The notes beneath the pieces are model-generated. The model saw nothing but the letters and a program-made list of their open reading frames with translations. It did no database searches and was not told the DNA's origin. The translations under genes and the position numbers were made by a program. DNA of 64,000 nucleotides from Oscillospiraceae bacterium (GTDB lineage: Bacteria; Bacillota; Clostridia; Oscillospirales; Ruminococcaceae). Location of the stretch: assembly GCA_012729855.1 (NCBI GenBank), contig JAAYCI010000085.1, positions 1 through 64,000 on the forward strand, in the 5' to 3' direction. Positions 1-8,064 of this stretch are shown here, piece after piece; position 1 is the first letter of the stretch; every line of letters starts with the position of its first letter.

Positions 1-64
1 CGTTGCGCATATGTTCAATCACTTCTCGCTTGAACGCTCCGCTGTGTGGTATGCCTTTAGGCAT
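1..64 (-). CDS. IS3-family transposase OrfA, N-terminal fragment (runs off the window)
   Basis: The minus strand from 64 reads MPKGIPHSGAFKREVIEHMR and then leaves the window. This is the typical opening of the helix-turn-helix OrfA protein of IS3-family (IS150-like) elements. An AAGGGG ribosome binding site precedes the ATG. A terminal inverted repeat lies about 40 bases upstream, which is the normal IS3 layout. Only 21 residues are visible, so subgroup and intactness cannot be judged. Confidence 0.6.
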   Translation of the reverse strand, partial: MPKGIPHSGAFKREVIEHMRN

Positions 65-100
65 GAAAATGCACCCCTTCCATTAAACAGTTTATCATAC

Positions 101-125
101 TGTCTAACTTTTGGGGTGCACTTCA
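101..125. repeat. IS3-type terminal inverted repeat
   Basis: The 25-base IS end reads TGAAGTGCACCCC then AAAAGTTAGACA on the minus strand. The partner repeat is outside the window, so the target duplication cannot be checked. Confidence 0.55.
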
Positions 126-161
126 GATGAACCGCTTCGGGGTTGTTTTATGTCACCAGGG

Positions 162-1178
162 TCAGGCTGCCTGCCGGGCGGAAAGCTCGGGGTGGATGAC
201 CGCCAGCATGGCCCATACCGCGTCCACCACGTGGGTGGTGGGCTGCTGGGAGTCGGCTGGGCTTATCAGCGCCACGGCGCCGCTTTCAACCGCGGGAATG
301 GTCTCCCAGCCGGTGCGCGCCAGTATCTCGCCCACCGGGTCTTCCAGGTAGTCGGCCACGGTGAAAATTACGTCGGGCGCGGCCAGCACAATGGATTCCT
401 CCGTCACGCCAATCCAGCTTTCCTGGTCTTCAAACACGTTTGTGCCGCCGGCCAGGGCAATCATCTCATTCAAGTAGGTGCCGCTGCCGGTGCTGTAGCA
501 GTTGGGCGCGGGGCTCACCTCGAAGTATACGCCGGGGCGGTCCTGGGTGGTGGCCACCAGCGCGGCAATCTCATCCAGCTGGGTTTGGGCGCCGGCCACC
601 AGTGCGGTGCCGGCGGCGGCCTCGCCGCACAGCGCGGCAATGAACTGCACATCCTCAAAAATGCCGGCAATAGAATCGGGCGAGGGAACCTCGGCCACAC
701 AGGTGCCGGAGGCCCGCAGGGGGGCGTAAATATCCTCGCCGCCGGCGGAGGACAGGGGAGAGACGAAAATAATGTCGGGCGCCAGCGAGGCCAGCAGCTC
801 CAGGTCGGGCGCCATCATGTCCAGCTGGGGCAGCTCGGCGGCCATGTCCTCGGGCAGGTTTGCGGCCGAGTAGGTGTCAATGGCCACCAGCTTGTCGGCC
901 AGACCCAGGTCGTACAGGGTGCGGGTGGTGGAGGCCGCCATCGAGACGATGCCATTCACCTGTGCCGGTGGTGTGATGGGATTGCCGGCGCGGTCGGTGG
1001 TCAGGTCTGTGGCTGCGCTGCTGTCTGGGGTACTCTCGGGGGTGCTTTCGGGCAGAGGCGTGCTGCTTGCGGGGGTGCTGCCGGGCGCGCTTTCTGGGGT
1101 GTTGCCGGCGGGGCTGCCGCAGGCCGCAAGCGCGACGGCCAACAGGCAGGCAAGTGCCAGCGATACAAGCTTTTTCAT
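162..1178 (-). CDS. ABC transporter substrate-binding lipoprotein, cobalamin/siderophore (BtuF/FepB) type
   Basis: This 338-aa protein begins with a lipoprotein signal peptide whose lipobox ALAAC places the lipidated cysteine at residue 20. A Thr/Pro/Ser-rich linker runs to about residue 58, followed by a BtuF/FepB-like two-lobe binding domain with typical segments such as SMAAS, PDLELLASLAPDIIF and GGTNVF. It should sit on the outer face of the membrane and deliver a corrinoid or ferric chelate to an ABC permease. The ATG at 1178 follows an AGAGGAG site; a longer upstream reading frame runs through the riboswitch and is rejected. The upstream cobalamin riboswitch makes a corrinoid the best ligand guess. 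No permease or ATPase gene is adjacent: an IS end lies downstream. Confidence 0.85.
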   Translation of the reverse strand: MKKLVSLALACLLAVALAACGSPAGNTPESAPGSTPASSTPLPESTPESTPDSSAATDLTTDRAGNPITPPAQVNGIVSMAASTTRTLYDLGLADKLVAIDTYSAANLPEDMAAELPQLDMMAPDLELLASLAPDIIFVSPLSSAGGEDIYAPLRASGTCVAEVPSPDSIAGIFEDVQFIAALCGEAAAGTALVAGAQTQLDEIAALVATTQDRPGVYFEVSPAPNCYSTGSGTYLNEMIALAGGTNVFEDQESWIGVTEESIVLAAPDVIFTVADYLEDPVGEILARTGWETIPAVESGAVALISPADSQQPTTHVVDAVWAMLAVIHPELSARQAA

Positions 1179-1253
1179 GGGGCATTCTCCTCTTCCGGGC
1201 GAGGCCGGGTGGTGTTCCCAAACCAAACGGGTTTGCGCGCGGCAAAGAGAAAA

Positions 1254-1275
1254 GCCGCGTTCTGCGGAACGCGGC
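1254..1275 (-). terminator. Riboswitch-linked intrinsic terminator
   Basis: A 9-bp GC-rich stem (GCCGCGTTC/GAACGCGGC) with a 4-base loop is followed on the minus strand by TTTTCTCTTT. It lies between the cobalamin aptamer and the coding start, so it is the likely expression platform that stops transcription when cobalamin is bound. Confidence 0.75.
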
Positions 1276-1349
1276 TGTACAAGGCTTGCCAAGGCCGAAT
1301 ATCTGATGAAAACAGAAAAATAGCGGCAATAAGCCCTGCGCATCCTCGA

Positions 1350-1530
1350 AGTCCGGAGAATCAAAGCGCAAAGCAGCCGGGCAAGTTTTCTGACTTGAGG
1401 CGGCCGGGATGGTACAGCCCGGCCCGCGCCCGCCTTCCCGGTTTCCCAGTGGCTATTGGGCGCAATAAAGGAGACTTTACCCACCGCGTCGGCCTTCGGC
1501 CTCCACCGTTCAGGCGCACCCCTTACGGAG
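1350..1530 (-). ncRNA. Cobalamin riboswitch
   Basis: The minus strand shows the class hallmarks in order: GGTGCGCC, a GGTAAAGTCTCC segment, GCGCCC, GCCACTGG, CGGGAAGGCGGG, a long GC-rich arm, and the B12 box AGTCAGAAAACTTGCC at 1394-1379. A terminator hairpin follows at 1275-1254, then the binding-protein gene. This is the common layout for repression of corrinoid uptake when cobalamin is plentiful. The ends are approximate. Confidence 0.85.
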
Positions 1531-1578
1531 CGCCCTTCACGATGCGGTGGTGTGCTTTTGTTTTTGTTCCCGTTGGTC

Positions 1579-2007
1579 ACAAGCCAAAAGCAGCGCTAAA
1601 GCGCCCTCCCTCTCACAGCAGCGGCCCTGTTGGGGATTTGCACCCCATTCCTGTTTTGGCGGGCAAGTTGCCCGCCACGGGGCGGTTAGCCCCACCCGGC
1701 CGCAGTATTCGGTTTTGGGTTTTGCATACAAAACATACCACAGCCCCGGGGGGGCTGTCAATGCCGGTCATGCGGCGGTGAGTGTCCCTTCGCGTTGTTT
1801 TTAAGCATGCAGGATTCCAGCCCTTGAGGGTGTGGGGTGTTCCCGGAGAGAACGTCAGCCGCAAGCCGAACCGTGAACAACGTCTTTATGTTGTACACGG
1901 GGCGGCGCGGAAGGTAGTTCCGGAGTGGAATACCCCGCGCCCTCGAGGGCGGCAGGCTTTGCGCCCGCCTTAAACAACACACAAGGAGCACTCCCCATGC
2001 GGCGTGG
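1579..2007. other. Intergenic region with palindromes, no gene recognised
   Basis: No convincing gene is seen. The stretch holds a 19-base palindrome at 1658-1676 (GGCGGGCAA, one base, TTGCCCGCC) and a short GC palindrome around 1741-1759, neither with a T tract. A GAGCAC...ATG start near 1998 encodes only four codons. The open frames on either strand have no family resemblance or matching ribosome binding site. Confidence 0.4.
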
Positions 2008-3141
2008 CTAGTCCGCCGCCGGCGCGGTATCTGCCACCAGCTTTTCCAGCGTGGCCATAATGGGGATATGCTGCGGACAAACCGACTCGCAGTGCCCGCA
2101 CTGTGTGCAGTGGGAGGCGTTGTTTTCCTCGGGGAAGTGGGGGTAGCGCTGGCGCAGCCCAAAGGTGGAGCCGTCGAACGCGACCTTGTTCAGCAGGTTC
2201 ATCAGGCCGGGGATGTCCACCCCCGCCGGGCAGGGCATGCAGTAGCGGCACTGGGTGCAGGGGATGGTGGCGGCCGCCTTGAACAGCTCGGCGGCCTGCT
2301 CCAGCACGGCTGTTTCCTGCGCGGAAAGCGGCGTAACGTTGCTGAAGGTGGCCAGGTTGTCCTGCACCTGCTCTGCAGAAGACATGCCGCTTAGCACCGT
2401 CAGCACATTGGGCAGGGCGGCCACATAGCGCATGGCCCAGCTGGCAATGCTTTTGCCGGGCGCCTGCCGCTGCAGCACGGCGTTGCCACCTGGGCCAAGG
2501 TCGGCCAGGCGGCCACCGCGCACCGGCTCCATCACAATGCAGGGCAGGCCCTTCTTTTCAATAATCTCATACTGCTCGCGGGCGTTCTGGAACTCCCAGT
2601 CGATGTAATTCAGCTGTATTTGCACAAAGTCCCAATTATAGTGTTCCAGTATCTCGGTCAGCAACTCGGGCTTTGCGTGGAAGGAAAAGCCCATCTGCTT
2701 TATCGCACCGCTGCGGCGCAGGCTGTCCAGCCAGCCTGTCAGCTCCAGCTGCCGGAAGGTGGCAAACACGTCTTTATCCATCGCGTGTATCAGGTAATAG
2801 TCCACATAGTCGGTGTTCAGGCGTTTCAGCTGGGTCTCAAAGGCGGCTTTGGCTTCGTCCAGGCTTTTCATATCCCACAGCGGCAGCTTGGTGGCCAGGC
2901 GGTAGCTGCCGCGCGGGTAGTTGGCCAGCGCCTTGCCGGTAAAAGGCTCCGAGGCTTCGTCGTGGTAGTAGTAGGCGCTGTCGTAATAGTTCACCCCGCC
3001 CTGGTAGCAGGCGTCCACAATGGCCCTGGCGGTTTTTTCCTCAATCTGATCCTGCTTGCCGTCCGCTACAGGCAGGCGCATCATCCCCATGCCCAAAAGG
3101 GATATGTCGTCGCCGTTCTTCGGGTTTTTACGGTATTCCAT
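2008..3141 (-). CDS. Aldo/keto reductase with C-terminal 4Fe-4S domain
   Basis: This 377-aa protein has an N-terminal aldo/keto reductase barrel (about residues 1-285) and a C-terminal ferredoxin-like part. The barrel shows the GMGMMRLP opening, YYDSAYYY with the catalytic Asp and Tyr region, ATKLP with the Lys, and YLIHAMD with the His. The C-terminal region carries two cysteine clusters, CTQCRYCMPCP and CTQCGHCESVCP, able to bind two 4Fe-4S clusters. This fusion is common in anaerobes and suggests ferredoxin-coupled redox chemistry. The ATG at 3141 is chosen because GGGAGG lies 8 bases upstream; the longer frame lacks one. It is divergent from the GH13 gene. The substrate is unknown. Confidence 0.9.
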   Translation of the reverse strand: MEYRKNPKNGDDISLLGMGMMRLPVADGKQDQIEEKTARAIVDACYQGGVNYYDSAYYYHDEASEPFTGKALANYPRGSYRLATKLPLWDMKSLDEAKAAFETQLKRLNTDYVDYYLIHAMDKDVFATFRQLELTGWLDSLRRSGAIKQMGFSFHAKPELLTEILEHYNWDFVQIQLNYIDWEFQNAREQYEIIEKKGLPCIVMEPVRGGRLADLGPGGNAVLQRQAPGKSIASWAMRYVAALPNVLTVLSGMSSAEQVQDNLATFSNVTPLSAQETAVLEQAAELFKAAATIPCTQCRYCMPCPAGVDIPGLMNLLNKVAFDGSTFGLRQRYPHFPEENNASHCTQCGHCESVCPQHIPIMATLEKLVADTAPAAD

Positions 3142-3200
3142 GTCATACCTCCCATAAAATAGTCTGCCACCAGTATACCCGGTATGCGCCCGGCCGTAAA

Positions 3201-3229
3201 GAGACAAAACGCCGTGCATGTGTTATACT
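3201..3229 (+). promoter_or_regulatory. Possible promoter of the GH13 gene
   Basis: GAGACA and TATACT are separated by 17 bases and lie about 55 bases before the GH13 start. The -35 box is weak. Confidence 0.35.
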
Positions 3230-3283
3230 GGAACCCCCGCCCGCACCCCGCCCGCCGGCGGTGGCAATAGAGGAGCAACCGTT

Positions 3284-4594
3284 ATGTGGTTTGAAAAAAC
3301 AACGTTTTACCAGATATACCCGCTGGGGTTCTGCGGCGCGCCACCGCAGAACGATGACGTGGAAGAGAACCGTATCCAGAAGGTGACGCGCTGGATTCCC
3401 CACCTGCAAAAGCTGGGCGCCGGCGCCGTGCTGTTCAACCCCGTGTTCGCCAGCGACGCCCACGGCTACGACACCCGCTGCTTCACCCGCATCGATAACC
3501 GCCTGGGCACCAATGACGATTTTGCCGCCGTGTGCAAGGCCCTGCGGGCCGCGGGCATCCGGGTGGTGCTGGACGGCGTGTTCAACCATGTGGGCCGGGG
3601 CTTTTGGGCGTTTCAGGACGTTTTGAAAAACCGCGAGAATTCGCTTTACAAGGACTGGTTCATCCTGGACTTTGGCCGGCAGAGCAGCTATGGCGACAGC
3701 CTGTGGTACGAGGGCTGGGAGGGCCACTTCGACCTGGTGAAGCTGAACCTGCACAACCCGCAGGTGGTGCAGCATATCCTAAACGCCGTGGGCGGCTGGA
3801 TAGACACGTTTGGCATCGACGGCATCCGCCTGGACGTGGCCTACCTGCTGCACGAGGTTTTTTTGCAAAAGCTGCGCAGCTATGTAAACAGCAAAAAGGC
3901 CGATTTCTTCCTGGTGGGGGAGATGATACACGGCGACTACAACACCATGATTGGCCCCGACAAGCTGGACAGCGCCACCAACTACGAGTGCTACAAGGGC
4001 CTGTATTCCAGCTTCAACAGCCTGAACATGTTTGAGATCGCCTACAGCCTGAACCGCCAGTTTGGCCCCGAGGACTGGACGCTATACCGTGGGCTGCCGC
4101 TGCTGAACTTTGCCGACAACCACGACGTAACGCGCCTGGCCACCATGCTGAAGGATAAAGCCCACCTGCCGCTGCTGTATGGCCTGATGTTTGGCATGCC
4201 GGGTGTTCCCTGCCTGTACTATGGCAGCGAGTGGGGCGCCGAGGGCGGCAAGCGCCAGGGCGACGCCGCGCTGCGCCCGGCCTTTGACGTGCCGGTGGAG
4301 AATGATTTGTTTGCCACCTTGGCCAAGCTTTGCGCCATCCGCGCCAGTGCCCCGGCATTGGCTGGTGGCAGCTACCGTCAGGTCTACCTTACCAACCCGC
4401 AGTTTATCTTTGAGCGCAGCGGCGGCGGACAGCGGCTGCTGGTGGCGGTGAACGCGGCAAACGCGGAGCATGTGGCCCACTTTGACGCCGGCGCCGGCAC
4501 GGCCAGGGACCTGCTCACCGGCCAAATGGCAGACTTTGGCGGCGGCTACCGCATGCCGCCGCTGAGCGTGCAGTTTTTGGAAATGGAGAAATAA
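3284..4594 (+). CDS. GH13 alpha-amylase family glycosidase (cyclomaltodextrinase/neopullulanase-like)
   Basis: This 436-aa protein is a single GH13 catalytic barrel with a short C-terminal beta domain. Region I is seen as VVLDGVFNHVG, region II as GIRLDVAY with the Asp nucleophile, region III as FLVGEM with the Glu acid/base, and region IV as FADNHDVTR with the third acid. There is no signal peptide, so it probably acts in the cytoplasm on imported alpha-glucans or maltodextrins. The long N-terminal carbohydrate-binding domain of classical neopullulanases is missing, which makes the exact specificity uncertain. ATG 3284 follows GAGGAG by 8 bases. The gene lies 26 bases before the GNAT gene and may share its transcript. 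Confidence 0.9.
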   Translation: MWFEKTTFYQIYPLGFCGAPPQNDDVEENRIQKVTRWIPHLQKLGAGAVLFNPVFASDAHGYDTRCFTRIDNRLGTNDDFAAVCKALRAAGIRVVLDGVFNHVGRGFWAFQDVLKNRENSLYKDWFILDFGRQSSYGDSLWYEGWEGHFDLVKLNLHNPQVVQHILNAVGGWIDTFGIDGIRLDVAYLLHEVFLQKLRSYVNSKKADFFLVGEMIHGDYNTMIGPDKLDSATNYECYKGLYSSFNSLNMFEIAYSLNRQFGPEDWTLYRGLPLLNFADNHDVTRLATMLKDKAHLPLLYGLMFGMPGVPCLYYGSEWGAEGGKRQGDAALRPAFDVPVENDLFATLAKLCAIRASAPALAGGSYRQVYLTNPQFIFERSGGGQRLLVAVNAANAEHVAHFDAGAGTARDLLTGQMADFGGGYRMPPLSVQFLEMEK

Positions 4595-4620
4595 AGCGAC
4601 CCCAAAGGAGACCACCGCCC

Positions 4621-5148
4621 TTGCCACTTGAAATTGTACAGGGCCAGCCCGGCGACGCCAACGCCCTGGAAGCACTATACAACGCCGTGCACGACCATTT
4701 GGCCCGCGGCGTGAACTGGCCCGGCTGGGAAAAAGGCATATACCCCACCCGGCGGGACGCTGAACGCGGCCTGGAGGAAGACAGCCTGTTTGTTGCCAAA
4801 GACGGGGCCGACATCGCCGGCTCCATCATTCTCAGCCACCGGCCCGAGCCGGCCTTTATGCCGGTGAAGTGGCTGGCAGACTGCGATTATTCCGAGGTTT
4901 TTGTCATCCGCACCTTTGTGGTGCACCCGCACTACCTGCGCCACGGCGTGGGCCGGGCGCTGCTGGCGTTTGCCCAGCGGCAGGCGCAGGCCACGGGCAT
5001 GCGGTCACTGCGGCTGGACGTTTTCCGCAAAAACACGCCGGCCATCCGCCTGTATGAGCAGTGCGGCTATACTTACATCGACACGGTAGACCTGGGCTTG
5101 GCCGTCTACGGCCTGGATCGCTTTCACCTATACGAGCGCCTGGTTTAA
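4621..5148 (+). CDS. GNAT family N-acetyltransferase
   Basis: This 175-aa protein has the GNAT fold. The acetyl-CoA binding segment reads VVHPHYLRHGVGRALL at about residues 98-113, followed by the characteristic RLDVFRKNTPAIRLYEQCGY motif for beta-5 and the C-terminal helix. The start is TTG at 4621, because AAAGGAG lies just upstream and no ATG fits. The substrate cannot be read from sequence. The gene follows the GH13 gene closely and is probably cotranscribed with it. Confidence 0.85.
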   Translation: MPLEIVQGQPGDANALEALYNAVHDHLARGVNWPGWEKGIYPTRRDAERGLEEDSLFVAKDGADIAGSIILSHRPEPAFMPVKWLADCDYSEVFVIRTFVVHPHYLRHGVGRALLAFAQRQAQATGMRSLRLDVFRKNTPAIRLYEQCGYTYIDTVDLGLAVYGLDRFHLYERLV

Positions 5149-5161
5149 AACAGGGATAAAA

Positions 5162-5188
5162 AAAGAGGGCAGGGGAGAGCCTGCCCTC
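5162..5188. terminator. Convergent intrinsic terminator
   Basis: An AGAGGGCAGG/CCTGCCCTCT stem lies between two convergent genes. The A tract on its left gives a T tract on the minus strand, so it mainly ends the polysaccharide operon arriving from the right; it may also stop GNAT transcripts. Confidence 0.75.
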
Positions 5189-5203
5189 TTGCTATTTGGC
5201 TGC

Positions 5204-6781
5204 CTATACATTGAACCGCCGGTCGATTTCCCAGGCGTTCAGGTCGGTGTCCCACCGGTGGATGACGCCCTCGGTGCGGCTTACCGCGTAACGGGCCAGC
5301 AGGGTGCCGTCCTCCGCGTAGCGTGCCACCACATAGCACAGGGCGCCGCCAATGGTTACGTCCAGCAGCGGGGCGGTGGTTTCGGGCGCGGGAATGGCGT
5401 ATTTTTCGCGCACAATGGCATCGGCGGCGGGGTAGTCTATCCGTTCGCCCGTTTGCAGCCAGTGGCTGGCAGCGGGCAAGCCGCCGGCCTGCGCGTTTTC
5501 AATGGCGCGCACCCCCGGGAAAAACTGCTGGATGGCCTCACCTTTGATGTGCAGGCCGTCGTAAAAATCGCCGCCATAGTTTTGGGTAACACAGGGGTTG
5601 TAGCTGCCGTACAGCGGGATATCATAGTGCTTGGCATACCAGGTGTACCATGGCTCGGTTTGGAAGAAGCCGGTGTATTGGTCGGCGTACTCGGTGGCGT
5701 AGGTGTACACCGTGGGGTGGTAGGGCGTCAGCAGGAACACCACATCCACGCCGCAGGCCCGCACATACTGGATAAACCGGTGGAACATCCCGCACAGCTC
5801 GGCGTCGGGCTGCGTGTAGCCGCCCATGCGCAGGAAGGTAAGCGCCTGGGCCTGGGCCTTTTGCTCCACCAGCTCGGTGTCGGCTTCGCGGTAGCTTACG
5901 GGGTAAAGGGCCTGGCCGTCGGGCTGCTTTACCTCGCTGTATTGCCGGGTGGGGTCGCCCTGCACCACCGGCACGGCCTCCCCGGGTACCCAGGGGGCTT
6001 CTTCCAGGCTGGCACTGGTGTCGGACGCCGCATCGCCGCCCCCGCCAAAAAAGGCGGGCAGGTTTTCGGCAAAGCGGGCCAGGCTCAGCAGGCTGAAAAA
6101 GCCGCCGCCGTCGGATGTGGCCTCCTGCCCGGCATCAGATGCGGCATCCGGGGCGTCGGCTGCCGATGTGTCCGTGTCATCCGAGGCCTCCTCGGTGTTT
6201 TCCACATAGCCCGGCGGGCGCCAGGTCTCGTCGTAGCCCAGCCGCTGCACCAGAAGCTCGGCAAACAGCGCGCCGTCGCTGCGCGCGGGCAAAGACTCCG
6301 GGTCGGGGTTCAGCAGCCAGGCGTCCAGCCCGATGATGACCGTTTTGGGCAGCTTGCCGGCTTTTTCAAAGCGATAAAAGGTGGTCATAATGTCGCGGTA
6401 GTCGGCGCCGCTCACGCCGCAGTTGTAAAAGCGGCCGCCGTCGGCCACGTCGCTGTTTACCTGCAGCACCCGGCTGCTGCCCAGCGCAATGGTGTCAAAG
6501 GGTTCCTCCAGCGCTTCAATCAGCAGTGTCAGCAGCAGGCGCTCATTCAGCTGGTTGTAGGCCTCCAGGGGGTAGCCGGCCAGCAGCGCCCGCACGGTGT
6601 CCCGCTCGGTTTGCAGCGGGTCGGCCGTGGCCACCGCCGGTTCCGGCGCGGGCTGGGTGGTGGCGTTTACAAACGCTACAAAGCCAAAAAACAATACCAC
6701 CAGCGCCAACAACGCCGAAAAACCGGCAATCAAACCGGTTTTTCGGCGGTTTCTTTTTTGGGTGGGGTGCAGTTTTGACAT
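5204..6781 (-). CDS. Membrane-anchored SGNH/DltD-like protein
   Basis: This 525-aa protein starts with a basic stretch and one membrane segment at about residues 15-38, so most of it is extracytoplasmic. It shows three SGNH/DltD-like blocks: IALGSSRV (Ser), GVSGADYRD, and DGLHIKGEA (Asp-x-x-His). Between the second and third blocks an Asp/Ser/Ala/Glu-rich insertion of about 90 residues looks disordered. Proteins of this type transfer or remove acyl groups on cell-wall polymers. It is the last gene of the leftward polysaccharide operon, so modification of that polymer is the likely role. Substrate and direction of catalysis are not known. Confidence 0.7.
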   Translation of the reverse strand: MSKLHPTQKRNRRKTGLIAGFSALLALVVLFFGFVAFVNATTQPAPEPAVATADPLQTERDTVRALLAGYPLEAYNQLNERLLLTLLIEALEEPFDTIALGSSRVLQVNSDVADGGRFYNCGVSGADYRDIMTTFYRFEKAGKLPKTVIIGLDAWLLNPDPESLPARSDGALFAELLVQRLGYDETWRPPGYVENTEEASDDTDTSAADAPDAASDAGQEATSDGGGFFSLLSLARFAENLPAFFGGGGDAASDTSASLEEAPWVPGEAVPVVQGDPTRQYSEVKQPDGQALYPVSYREADTELVEQKAQAQALTFLRMGGYTQPDAELCGMFHRFIQYVRACGVDVVFLLTPYHPTVYTYATEYADQYTGFFQTEPWYTWYAKHYDIPLYGSYNPCVTQNYGGDFYDGLHIKGEAIQQFFPGVRAIENAQAGGLPAASHWLQTGERIDYPAADAIVREKYAIPAPETTAPLLDVTIGGALCYVVARYAEDGTLLARYAVSRTEGVIHRWDTDLNAWEIDRRFNV

Positions 6782-6853
6782 GGCAAATGTCCTATAGGAT
6801 GGGTTTAAAGGGCGGGTATGCTGAAAGCGCTGTTATGCTCTGCCGGAACCGGC

Positions 6854-7354
6854 TCAGTCGCGTGGAGTGCCTGCATCACACGCATGAAGTCCAGGGTTGG
6901 TGACAGCGGGATCTGTTGTGGAAGCTGTCGAGGCTTTAGCGGGGGCATCGGCCGCCAGTGGCGGCGGTGCCGTTTCGTCTGGCTTGGGGGCTTTCAGCTG
7001 GGCCTCCAGCCGGCGCACCCGTTCCTCCAGCAGCGCCTGGGTTTGCACAAGCTTGTTGATGCGCGCCGAAAACCCGGTAACGATGATGGACAGGCTTAAC
7101 AGCAGCAGCAGCACAAAGATAAACAGCAGGGTGAACACCAGGTTCACCGGCATCTCAATGCTGAAAATATCGCGCAGCACCGCAATGATATAAGGGAACA
7201 CCGCAAACAGTATCATCAGCACGGCGCTGGCCAGCCAGATGATGGAGTACTGCACGTTCAGCTTTTTGCGTTTCAGCAGCACAAAGATGATGATGAGGTA
7301 AATCACCGAGCCGACGATCATGGTGATGCGTAAGGCAGGCGGGATGTTCAGCAT
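6854..7354 (-). CDS. DUF2304-type small membrane protein
   Basis: This 166-aa protein has three predicted membrane segments within about residues 8-90, a coiled-coil-like stretch (LVQTQALLEERVRRLEAQL) and an Ala/Pro-rich tail. Size, topology and the internal IIWLASAVLMILFAVFP segment fit the DUF2304 family, usually encoded next to a GT2 glycosyltransferase, as here. The family is thought to assist lipid-linked sugar synthesis, but no reaction is proven. ATG 7354 overlaps the stop of the upstream GT2 gene by one base, so the two are translationally coupled. Confidence 0.75.
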   Translation of the reverse strand: MLNIPPALRITMIVGSVIYLIIIFVLLKRKKLNVQYSIIWLASAVLMILFAVFPYIIAVLRDIFSIEMPVNLVFTLLFIFVLLLLLSLSIIVTGFSARINKLVQTQALLEERVRRLEAQLKAPKPDETAPPPLAADAPAKASTASTTDPAVTNPGLHACDAGTPRD

Positions 7355-8064
7355 CAGGTATCCCCCTTTTTGCGGCTTAAAATGATGCGGTACACCACCA
7401 GCGAGATGCACACCTTCACCATATAGTAGGCGCTTTTCAGCGGGCTGATGGAGCTTTCGCCGCCTTGGCGCTCGTGCATCACCACGGGCACCTCGCCCAC
7501 CGTAAAGCCCCGCAGCACCGCCGATATGATGGCCTCGGGCTCGGGGTAATCGTGGGCGTAGTTGCCGGCGTAAAAGGCGGTCAGTTTGCGGTTGCAGGCG
7601 CGGAAGCCGCTGGTCACGTCCTTCACTTTGGCGCCGGTCAAAAGGCGTATCAGGCCGCTGAGAATGCGAATGCCAAACCGGCGCAGCGCACTGGTTTGGA
7701 AGCCTTTTTTGGTAATGAACCGGCTGCCCACGCACATGTCCAGCTTGCCCTCGGCCACCGGGGCCGCCACGGCGCGCAGGTAGGCGGGGTCGTGCTGGCC
7801 GTCGCCGTCCATCTGCACGGTAATGTCGTAGCCGTTTTCCATGGCGTACAGGTAGCCGCTTTGCACCCCGCCGCCTATGCCCAGGTTCACGGGCAGGTTC
7901 AGGTGGTTATAGCCTTTTTCGGCCAGTATGCGGGCCGAGGCATCGGTGGAGCAGTCGTTCACCACCAGGTAGTCGCCCTCGGGGTAGGCGGCCCGCAACC
8001 GGGTGATCACCTGTTCAATGTTGGCTTCCTCATTGTAGCAGGGAATGATGACCAGTACTTTCAT
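7354..8064 (-). CDS. GT2 family glycosyltransferase (dolichyl-phosphate mannosyltransferase-like)
   Basis: This 236-aa protein is a compact GT-A fold enzyme. It opens with VLVIIPCYNEEANI, has VVNDCSTD for nucleotide binding and QMDGDGQHDP containing the metal-binding DxD-type motif. It has no C-terminal membrane domain, so the adjacent DUF2304 protein may tether it to the membrane. It should transfer a sugar from a nucleotide donor to a polyprenyl phosphate or a nascent glycan on the cytoplasmic face. Its start overlaps the end of the upstream GT4 gene by four bases. Confidence 0.88.
   Translation of the reverse strand: MKVLVIIPCYNEEANIEQVITRLRAAYPEGDYLVVNDCSTDASARILAEKGYNHLNLPVNLGIGGGVQSGYLYAMENGYDITVQMDGDGQHDPAYLRAVAAPVAEGKLDMCVGSRFITKKGFQTSALRRFGIRILSGLIRLLTGAKVKDVTSGFRACNRKLTAFYAGNYAHDYPEPEAIISAVLRGFTVGEVPVVMHERQGGESSISPLKSAYYMVKVCISLVVYRIILSRKKGDT

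Larger units (their letters stand above)
1..125 (-). mobile_element. End of an IS3-family insertion sequence
   Basis: The segment contains the start of an OrfA-type transposase and ends in a terminal inverted repeat at 101-125. On the minus strand the repeat begins TGAAGTGCACCCC and continues AAAAGTTAGACA, close to the known IS150-group end. The rest of the element lies left of the window. It sits just downstream of the cobalamin-type binding protein gene, where transporter permease genes might be expected. Confidence 0.6.

Noticed and set aside
1995-2010. A leader peptide starting ATGCGGCGTGGCTAG after GGAGCAC
   Set aside because: It would be four residues long and overlaps the end of the aldo/keto reductase gene on the other strand.
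5189-6778. A 529-codon plus-strand frame opposite the SGNH/DltD-like gene
   Set aside because: Shadow frame with Gly/Gln/Val-rich composition and no ribosome binding site. The minus-strand gene has a signal anchor and family blocks.
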